Position numbers and translations under genes: made by a program. A stretch of 64,000 nucleotides of DNA from Macrocystis pyrifera. Lineage: Eukaryota > Sar > Phaeophyceae > Laminariales > Laminariaceae. Shown here in pieces: positions 55,638 to 64,000 of this stretch; positions within the stretch are counted from its first letter, which is position 1, and each line of letters opens with the position of its first letter. The stretch covers positions 248,001 to 312,000 of the forward strand of contig JASSKH010000004.1 of the NCBI GenBank assembly GCA_031763025.1. Reading direction: 5' to 3'. The notes under the pieces were generated by a model, which was not told the origin of the DNA, made no database searches, and worked only from the letters and a program-made list of their open reading frames with translations.

Positions 55638-58600
55638 TTAGTCAGATGCATTAACGGTACCGACCCCTCTCTGGAAACGGTTGTAACTCGCATTGATTTC
55701 AGATATACTACTCAGTAATGGAACTATTGGAACATTATCACGATTCATACGCATTTCTAGGTTCTGCATTTCATTCTTACCAGCCGGCGTTATTCCAACT
55801 AATGTTGGTGCAGCTAGGGCTGGCCTAGGGGCACTAGGTGTTCCTTTACCTGGGTAACACCAAACCTGTATTTGCCTCCTAGATTTCCTTCCTATAACTC
55901 CCCTTGCGCGTTTTTTCTTCCCGGGGGTTATTTCAATCTTCGGTTGATCGGCCGAAGAGGGTGCGCAAATATCTCCTGCAGTATTGGATAGTGACTCGGA
56001 CACGGTATAACCATTGACTGTTACACTACCATTGACTGTTACACTCGGCTTATTCTTGCCGCTTCGAACTCGCATTTCATCCAGGGGCCTAATCCGGTTT
56101 TTTATACGGCTCGGACGGTCAGATCTCGTTATTTCACTGCTACTATCAATAACGGGAAGTGTGCAGAGTGGAGATAAAGAACATACGCTCAACGGTGGTC
56201 CGGGGTAATTACTTCCATCACTTCCTAGAAGGCGACAATTTATTTTCCTACCACTCTTACCGTTCACAGGCAGATAGCATCCTGCCTCTTGGCCCAAGCC
56301 TGCGGTGTGCGACGCAGAACTGGCCGAACTTTCTTCTTCTCTGTTGGTCATGGTTCTGCCACCACCGACCTTTTTATCCGTATAAGCTCCCCCTGTGGTT
56401 TTCTGCGGAGGGAGGAACGGCCGCGATGCTACCGGCAAGTGGGCCAACCTACAGTTGCGTCCTCATGAATTTCGATTATTTCTGTCGGCACGCGTTTGGG
56501 CCCACTGGCGCAACCTATGTTGCCAACGGCGCCATCGCCTCTCTGCTTCCTCTGGAGTGCCATCAGCTACAGCGGGGTGAATTAATGCGGAATGATTAAT
56601 AAATGTTTCAGGACAATCTCTGGCAAAGTGGTTCTCTTTCCCGTAATTGAGGCAGAGGTTCCCATATAATCTGCGGGCAGCATCCCTCTCCTCTCGGGTT
56701 TTGAAAGAAACATAAAATGGAGGATCTTTATTATTTTTCCCGAAGCCACCTTTCTCTCTCATTATTTGGTACACTTTACTAAATTCTTCCGCCTCATCCT
56801 CAAATTTTTCTTCGACCCACATCACACCTCCAAACTGTCTACTACGAAACGCCTGATTATAAGTCTTCGAACGCGTTTGAATACTACCAGATAACCTGCC
56901 AGACTCCGTTGCACGGGTCTGATTTAGGGCTAAATCTTCCAGAGACCCCATGAGTTCATCGGTGCTATCAAACGGCACCGCTCTCAGATTCCTTCCCGCA
57001 AAAATCTGGGCACTCAACCCAGCAAACTGGTCATCCATCCCTGTTTTAATTGCTATTTGAAGCGTACCGTCTTCCGGCGCCACATGACCTACACACCGCG
57101 CATTCCCTACTAACAATCGTAATTCTGACAAATAAGTACTGAATGAAGTACCCGCAGGCACCACTAAATTCTGTAACGCCTGCATGACCGAAGCTGGCGT
57201 AGCCCTACTCAACCCTCGGCACAACGAACGAATTATGTGTTGCAAGACAGTAGGTCCATGCTGTCCTGCCTCCTGGAGGCGACCTCCTTGGGCGAAAGCT
57301 TGCCCAATCATCGATTTGAACGACGATGCCTGGGGAGAATTCGAGCGGACGGCACGCAAAACGTGTCGCTCAAGGCACTTTTTCCAACCCACAGTCTACA
57401 AATACGGTGAGTGTCATCACAAGCTACACGCAGACTAGTTACCGCATCTCTTAACGCCGATGTAAACTGAACCAAATCAGAAACATTATGGTCAGTCGCA
57501 AAACGTATTGGCGGGATTAGCATGAGGAAGCTAGTATCCAGGCGCGCGTACGCCTTCTGCGTTGCTGTACGACGTCGAGGACTAGGTATGTCGTTGACTG
57601 ATGCGTTCACTATCGGAGGCTGGAGTGACGGATGCGGAATGGGGGTTACTATTGGTACTGCAGCGGGCACAGAAACTTCAGGTGCATTATTGGTAGGTCG
57701 GGACAACAAACTAGAATTCGTTATCAACCCAGAATTGTCAACAGTAGTTGGTAATATGTCAGAATTAATCTCACCTTTTATAACCTTGCCCCTGGCCACC
57801 ACGGTGACCCTGGCTATAGAAATGTCCACCGGTGCCACTCGCGGGGAGATGAAAGGTGGGAGGCGGGCCTGGTGGACCCATCGGAGCCGGCGGGAAGAAC
57901 GGGGGCGGGGGCGGAGGAGGAGACACTTGGACAGTGGGTGGCGGGGGGTTGAGGATGCCCTGCAGACATATGTCCACCATGCCCCTAGCTTGTTCGTGCG
58001 TAAGGTCCGGTCGCTCCGCCGATATCATTGCATATAACTGTAGTTCCCGCTTCATCCGTAGCACGGCGGGGTCGTCAGGAACAGTCGGCGGGACGGCGGC
58101 CACTCCAGGAGTAGGGTTGGACGTGGCGGCGACCGCGGACCTTTCCGCCGACGCAGCGGAAGCCTCCGCGGGTGCAGCGGCAGCTGCCGCAACCGTAGAC
58201 GTAGCTGCTGGGGCAGTGGTAGCGGCAGAAGCAGGCCCAGCAGCCATAGAAATTGATGTCGCTGCAGAACGAGAAGTGGGTGCAGAGGCAGCAGCTGCGG
58301 CGGCACGCGCAGCGCGAGCCGCAATTCGAGCAGGAGTGTGCTACCACTCCGCGTGGGGCAAAATAGGTTGGCCCGCCGCGTCCGCGGCACGCACCGCCGG
58401 TCCTCTGGCGGTCTCTCTCACCCCACGATGGAAACTTTTTTCATCCTCCGCCACCGCCTGCTGGTACTCTATTTGCTGCACGGTTTCCTGCCGCTCCTGA
58501 TTTTTGCTCGTTATATCGGCCAGTTCCCTCCTGGCCGCGGTCATAACATCCTGGAAGGACACGGCGTTTTCTGCTTGTCGCCGCTCCTCCTCCCTCAGGC

Positions 58601-59805
58601 TCGCCTTCAGTTGGCTGCCCTGTGTCGCGCGTTCTGCTGCCTGGAGACGTTCCAAGTCGTGGATGTCGCGGTGTTGGCGAAGGGCATCCTCGCGGCCTTT
58701 GGCGAGGGACTCACCCGCTTCACGATGCTTCCGCGCTAATTTGGCTTCCGCCGCGGGGGCAGAACGGAAGAAGGCGGCTGCTCGGTCCATTTCTTTTTTT
58801 GTCAGGGCGGACTCTAACTGCAAGGCCGTCGCCTTGTTCTGGTAAACGGCCGGCCCGGGGGAACGCAAAAGGTCAAAAGGGTTCGGCGACGAGAGAGCAG
58901 GACGGGTCTCGCGTGCAGAGGGACTGGGAGGGCTGGACCGGGTGGTAGGGCAACGGGGGGACATGGAGTCAGCACGCGACAGGGCGGGAGAGTCGGATGC
59001 TGATAACGACCATGCAAGCTTTTCATCTTCTGCCACTGCTGCGGCGACTCGCGCAGCGGCCTCTTGCTCTTCCGTTTGGAGAGCGCGCGCAAACGTTTCG
59101 TCAGAGGATTGGAAAACGGCTTCCGCCCTACGGGATCCTCGTCCTGGTTTCTGCGTGGTCCTTTTACCGCGGTCCGGTCCTACGGCGACAATGGCACCGC
59201 CTGGCCTTGCGGCAGTCGCTACACAGCGACCTGAAAGGTGTGGCGCTACTTGAACAATACTACAACGGTCTTCGAAGGATAAACCCTCCAAAATGGCGCG
59301 AACATTTTCTAGCATATCATCACGGATAGCCCGGTTAGTTGCGCTTGTCGTCCCCACACTCACCGCGGCAGCCTCGCTAGCCGCGGAACCGACACCTGCG
59401 GCTCCGACCGGGTCGGGCGCGGGGCCTTTACCCTCGGTAGCTATCGGCTTCACCACGTCGTCCTTAGCGGACGTCGACGGCACCGTAGGCGGGATCAATT
59501 TCGGTTCCTGTCCTGAAACAGGTGGCACCGATTTGGCGGCCGCCGTCGGAGCGGTCTTTACTACTTCTAGGTAAGTCAAACGAGGGGGGGGACGAAATGG
59601 ACGGGATGGGCGAGGACCGTTTACTCAGGGGAGATGCGACAGGTAGCGAGGAAGGCGAGGGGATGTCATTCTCTGAAGCTACACGTATAGGCTGAGCGCG
59701 ACGGGGAGGGACTGAATCGGTCAGGCGGAATGACTTAGGACGGCTCCTACCGACCAACCGCTGCTTCTCCAACTGAGGCAGACGGACCCTCTCAGCGGGA
59801 CTCAC
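55638..59805 (-). pseudogene. Gag of element B, broken
   Basis: Read from 59805 downward. A Pro/Ser-rich start changes frame near 59570 into a long charged coiled-coil-like region (KHREAGESLAKGREDAL, LKASLREEERRQAEN), with a TAG at 58341-58343, then an Ala/Pro-rich part to 57771. Frameshifts near 57780 and 57385 lead to a helical capsid-like part and a zinc knuckle at 56612-56655 reading C-x2-Y-x4-H-x4-C, where Tyr replaces the second Cys. 55638-56447 is a low-complexity linker to protease. Confidence 0.75.
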
Positions 59806-60043
59806 GCGGGGACTTGACCCCTTAAATCCGACTGTTGCTACTTTCAGCTGAGCCTCCGCGGGACTAGGCTCAGCTGAGACAGGCTTACGCAGCGCGTCTC
59901 TTACCGCGCGGGTCTGCGCGCGGGTACGACCAACGGGGGAACCTGGTACACCCCACCACCTCCCCCTTTCTTCCCTCGAAACTCCGCTTACCAGAAGGAG
60001 AAGACATCGTAAGAATCCGTAAGAGCTTAGAAGAACATGGAAA

Positions 60044-60057
60044 TGTCGACGACACCA
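60044..60057 (-). other. Primer-binding site of element B
   Basis: Minus strand TGGTGTCGTCGACA one base after the 5' LTR. It differs at one position from the first 14 bases of the element A site, so both use the same or sister tRNAs. Confidence 0.75.
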
Positions 60058-60058
60058 C

Positions 60059-60741
60059 TGATAGGGATTGAGATGTTGGCACTCTTGAAGATGGTTGCCA
60101 CTGAATTGATTGCTGGTTCGATGTGTAGATGTAGTAGCTCAAGTCAAGGAATCCTTTTTTGATGTCTTTTATTAACTGTCTCGTCTGCTGGCTGAGAGAG
60201 AGGGAAGAAGTGGACTGAGCCGATGTGGCGTGTGATCCTCCTTGCTTCTCTGTCCTCCTCTCCACTGCTATACCTCTGGGACCCTACAATAGCTTGCCCG
60301 CTCTTGGTAGCAGTTGATCCAACGCTCCTTCCAAGTTACTGTTTCTTGGAAGAACCCAGCTACGCTCTCTAGCCTTTCTTTGGTACTTTCTCACTATTTT
60401 ACCTATCATCTTGCCCAATAACTCATCCTGATCTCTCATCTTACTCAATGTAAGACTCATCTAATTCACTGCTGTTGATTGGTTTACTGCTGTAACAGTC
60501 TCCTTTCCCTAGTTCGCCCATGCTCTCACCTACTCAATAATACCCTTCCTGTATATAAGCCGTTTAAAGTACCTAGTTGAAGCTCTCAAGAGGCAATTCG
60601 GGAAGCTCTCATATCAGCCTAAACTATAAATCCCCTATGTGAACATCCTAATGACTTCCACTGAAACCCTCCTTCACATACTGATTCTCAATGAAACTAA
60701 ACAGTCCATACTAATTGCTAGAGGAAGCCAATCTCACCACA
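60059..60741 (-). repeat. 5' LTR of element B
   Basis: 683 bp, TGATAGGGATTG to CTCACCACA (plus orientation). Shows the empty site of the 48281 MITE at GTACCTAGTTG (60570-60580). Confidence 0.9.
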
Positions 60742-60883
60742 TAAAGAATAGAGGTTTCCACAAATCAAATGACGCTTTTCCTGCCAGGAGGGGTAGGGGA
60801 CATATGTCTGACAGATGGATTTGCCTTGACAGACAGCTTGACACTGACATGTCTCCTGACATCTTTGCTTCGGGGTGATGTGC
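60742..60883. repeat. Repeat relics next to element B
   Basis: 60755-60835 is an inverted, diverged match to 30885-30970, and 60830-60875 matches one end of repeat Y. Confidence 0.55.
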
Positions 60884-61345
60884 TTCCGTTAGTTGTTGTG
60901 ATGTGCACTATGTTGTTTCCTACGGTCACCAAAGTCATATATTTACAGCACCACGGACTCTAGCAGCATTTCGTCTGCCCCACCCTGCGTCGAGGTGGTC
61001 TCAGGTTTGGTAAGGCAAGATATTTTCGTGCCTAGTAGGTGGGTGGTTCCGCGAGGATGGTCGAGAAGCTTCAAAGCGGCCAACTAGAGGGGGGCGCCTG
61101 AATAAATATTTTTGACGCTCCCGCCGTGGTGAAACAAACGAAGCCTGGTGACTCTCTGAAGGTCCAAGGGGAGTCCGTGGTACCTATACCCTGAAGAAAA
61201 GAAACCAATTCAGAGTTTGGAGGCCACGCGCTTAGTGTTTAGGCGCGTTAAGTTTCTAGTAGGATTTTCATGGACCAAACACCTCGCGTGACGTGCGTTT
61301 TTTTTTGTTTTAGGATGAATTTGACCCAAATGGATTAGACGTACC
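60884..61345. repeat. Element X, right-part copy
   Basis: Follows 37540-38019 in order: GTTGTGATGT, GCATTTCGTCTGC, GTCGAGGTGGTCTCAG, GCTCCCGCCGTGG, CCGTGGTACCTA, then a degenerate right end GTACCTGGATGTGG. Confidence 0.75.
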
Positions 61346-63281
61346 TGGATGTGGTCACAGACTACGGATAAATATTATCAGAGACAGCATTCGTCCAACG
61401 GATGTTGCCAAGCCTTCCGTTACCAGCAACTCGCTATCTGTGTCGAAATTTGTGGGGGGCTGAGAAACACACCAAACGAAAATGCTGACATGCAGTCGGC
61501 CTTTGGCTTGCAGACCAAGTATCGGGTTGCAGCAAGGACGTGTCAGGGCAACATAATATTACATGTGACTGGATAGTGATACGTTTTTGCAAGGATCAAT
61601 ACGTCATGAGCGATATCCTGGAACGCGCAACGTGATATCTGGTCGAGCGGTGTGAATACGCGCGGGCAGAGGGAGCGATCTGTGCTTGAAATACCTTCAT
61701 GCCGTTTCGTCAAGAACCGTTTGGCCCTATGCCACCTGCCTAAACAGAACCGATCCTGGAACCGACGACGCACCAGATTCCTCTTTTCCAGCCATGTTGT
61801 GAGATGGAGGCCACAACAATAGAGTGATTATGCTAGGTCTCGAAGCGTGAGTGGTGGGCATTGTATCGTATAAATTCACCGCCAGTACATTGTCAGTTTT
61901 TGTTGTTTTATAGATCATTGCAACTTATTAGGATATCTCACCTGGTATGTGGTGGTCTTGTGGCAACAGCCTAGTTTTCGAGGAGTGCAAGATGGAAACT
62001 TGGTTGTTCGTTTGTGTATAGTGTGTTGTTCAAAGAGGGGCATCGAATATGATACGAAACGGTAGGAACAACGGAAAATTCAACCGGTTGGTATTCGCTA
62101 TGGAACAGGCACTGGACGGAACAAGTAAGTGTCGTCGTTACATTACGCGTACCACATACAGTAGACGGCTGCGCATGTGTGCCTGCTGCAATGGCACACC
62201 ATCCTATATACAACAAACCTCTCGGCGTATTGTAGTATGGACCAGCAGCATCGTTGCCGGCGGTGAGAGGCATCCCGCACGCGGCACTGACTCCCGTAGC
62301 AACAGGAAATTATCGACCGACTCCACAATTTACCTGCTACTGTACCTAGGAGAGTGGGTATGTTGAGGATGTTTCCATCCGTGTGTACGGAGGTTGAAAT
62401 TTCTCCTCATACCTTAATAAGGCAAGCCAACTCTACACGCCAATGACGAGGCCCCACACATCTCCCGTGACCACCCCTGAATCTCGGCAGCATCAGCCCA
62501 GCAGGAGCAGTGCAAGGCCTTCTGCTCTGGTGGGAAATAGAAGTAGAGGGTGCGCTGGCTTAAAACCGCCCTCCAACAGACATACCAACATCAAATGCAG
62601 TAAGCTATTGTGCGGCGTGGCGTTGTCGCACAACAGACAATTGACGGCTGCAAAAAGTAATTTCGATGGTCTTACACATGAAGCACACGTTTTGTGTTGG
62701 CAAAAATACCTGGCTTGGCTGAACAACCCAGCGACTACCTCGCGTCTGCTCGTGCTTGCAGAAGGAACGTCGTCATTGGCTGCGCCCGATGAGGGGATGC
62801 TGACCTGCCTTCATTTCTCGACAGGAACGATTGCAGGCCGCTCTTATTTCATCCATACATACTCTATATCTCAGTCCCTGATTATGTAGACACGCCTCGT
62901 TCTCTCTACCACTAAATCATGTTCTATCGAAAAACCAACGGTTTCAAATTCTCTGAACACGAAAAAAATATATTTCGCGAAGAGTGTCTGAACTACCTTC
63001 ACAGACATAATTGCAAGGTCGTGTTCTGCATGGTACGTACCAAACGATAAGCGGGGTAATGTCCCGGGTACTACCCAACGAAGAAATTCTATGAGTTATG
63101 TACGACATTTGTACCCGTACCTGGGATTCCGGTAGATTATGTACGCCTTTGCCGCAAAACCAGGGGTACGGGTACGATTTTTCTTTGCCTGCCCGGAACT
63201 TGTGTGAATTCTGTACGCCCGTGCCACAAAACTCGGAACGTCTGTGAGTTCTGTCTGTAAGACTTTGTTACGGATAATTGC
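61346..63281. other. Unassigned; one ordinary-looking ORF
   Basis: An open frame at 62443-62889 (+, 148 codons) has plausible composition in its second half (THEAHVLCWQKYLAWLNN, APDEGMLTCLHFSTG) but no family I recognise and no neighbouring exon signals. Palindromic GGTACG/CGTACC words cluster at 63030-63240 and the text GTACGGGTAC-type repeats there twice. Nothing else seen. Confidence 0.35.
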
Positions 63282-63715
63282 GTTGTACCCTGACAATGTA
63301 AGCAGAGGCTGTGTCCTCGTTGATAGCCGAGAGGTGCCCCAATGCACGCTAACTTTCGATGAAAAATAAAAAGGGCGATTCCCCCGTGGCTCCATTCTTC
63401 GACATGACCATCAACGAGGCACAAGGATAGACATTGGACCGGATGGCCATCTTTGTGCGCCGCTCGGTGTTCTCCTACGGTCGGCTATATGGGGCCGTGT
63501 CCTGGACAACATCTCCGCTATACGGTAATTATGGGGAGGCACGAAGCTTCCGGATGGAACACGACCCATCTGCACCTCCAATGCCGTCCACTACGAGATG
63601 CTCATCCGTTTGGGCCAGGGACCCTGGAAAGGGATCACATCGGGGGTAAACATCAAGAGAATCGCCAAGGTGGTCTATGTGAAATGTTGGTGGCATATCA
63701 CTATTAATAGTCAAC
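63282..63715 (+). pseudogene. Pif1/Helitron-type helicase C-terminal fragment
   Basis: The plus strand reads SPVAPFFDMTINEAQG - TAG stop - TLDRMAIFVRRSVFSYG, then RLYGAVSW. It corresponds to the Pif1-family box that usually reads MTINK-QGQT ... VFSHGQLYVALSR. After a frameshift near 63560, TSNAVHYEMLIR resembles the usual C-terminus of these helicases. The stop replaces the Gln after AQG. Such fragments usually come from Helitrons; no Helitron end was identified. Confidence 0.75.
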
Positions 63716-64000
63716 TCCAGGGACACTAGGGGGGGTCACGTCGCGGGTAGACTTCAGTAGAACCACGGCAGTGTCTTGTGTAAGATATTGTACCCTGAGG
63801 GTGTGAGGATGTACACAACTAAATGTAATCGTAGAGTGGATTTCCTGTACAGCGTGACCGCATTGATCGACAACGCCTAGATGCTCTTTTCTTTCTACAA
63901 GGTGGCGATATCGTAAAGCAACTAAATACGGCAAATCTTTCCTAGCCGTCCATGACACTGAAAGGGGCTACGAGGACTACCGACGCGGGCGGGGTCGTGG
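63716..64000. other. Unassigned end of window
   Basis: No feature recognised in the last 285 bases. Confidence 0.4.

Larger units (their letters stand above)
43583..60741 (-). mobile_element. Ty3/gypsy element B, old, with nested insertions
   Basis: LTRs (plus orientation) begin TGATAGGG (TTATAGGG in the left copy) and end CACCACA. The right LTR (60059-60741) is the 5' LTR; the left one (43583-48553) is split by element A and a MITE. Removing those two gives about 683 bp for both. Minus-strand order: gag (59805-55638), protease, RT-RNase H, integrase, chromo/Tudor-like tail (to 49161). Polypurine GAGGGGGGCAAG lies just inside the 3' LTR (48554-48565, minus). About 16 LTR differences and many stops and frameshifts show an old insertion. 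Flanks CAAA / TAAA may be a mutated target duplication. Confidence 0.88.

Overview
The window is non-coding-rich nuclear DNA from a eukaryote whose genome is full of transposons. There is no operon structure, ribosome-binding site or prokaryotic gene packing. One host gene is well supported: a four-exon sulfotransferase with GT-AG introns of 1367, 489 and 828 bases. Most of the remaining sequence is retrotransposons, their decayed remains and short non-autonomous repeats. Long introns, a secretory-type sulfotransferase, abundant CAG repeats, a DIRS-like element and Ty3/gypsy elements with chromo/Tudor-like tails would suit a macroalga, most likely a brown alga (stramenopile). That assignment is inference; no marker gene proves it.

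Layout. 1-2750: unassigned sequence and a CAG/CTG-rich block. 2752-3857: three copies of a tRNA-derived SINE. 3858-5078: a broken Ty3/gypsy pol fragment (minus). 5083-15019: a complete, apparently intact 9.9-kb Ty3/gypsy element (plus) with near-identical LTRs, a 4-bp GATG target duplication, a leader with five 127-bp hairpin repeats, a poly-Ser/Arg-rich Gag, and a Pol read in the -1 frame with no recognisable protease. 15133-15741: the 3' end of another retroelement with an (AC)n tail. 16690-17790: an AT-rich island. 18045-25152: a decayed DIRS-like tyrosine-recombinase retrotransposon (minus) with rearranged direct repeats at its ends. 25153-25437: a MITE. 27477-29129: a 5'-truncated non-LTR pol fragment inside an older repeat. 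29130-36490: repeat relics and triplet repeats.

36498-40315: the sulfotransferase gene, with an 860-bp terminal-inverted-repeat element in intron 1. 40316-43582: repeats and a possible exon. 43583-60741: an old 12-kb-class Ty3/gypsy element (B, minus) carrying gag, protease, RT-RNase H, integrase and a chromo/Tudor-like tail, all broken by stops and frameshifts. A younger, internally deleted relative (A, 43594-47770) is inserted in its 3' LTR, a retroelement fragment interrupts its pol, and two MITEs lie in its 3' end. 60742-64000: repeat copies and a Pif1/Helitron-type helicase fragment.

The insertions can be ordered: B is oldest (about 16 differences seen between LTRs of about 683 bp), A is younger (at least 3 in 465 bp), and the 5083-15019 element is very recent (one C-run length difference in 446 bp). 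Many frameshifts fall in long C/G or A/T runs, so some apparent decay could be sequencing error.
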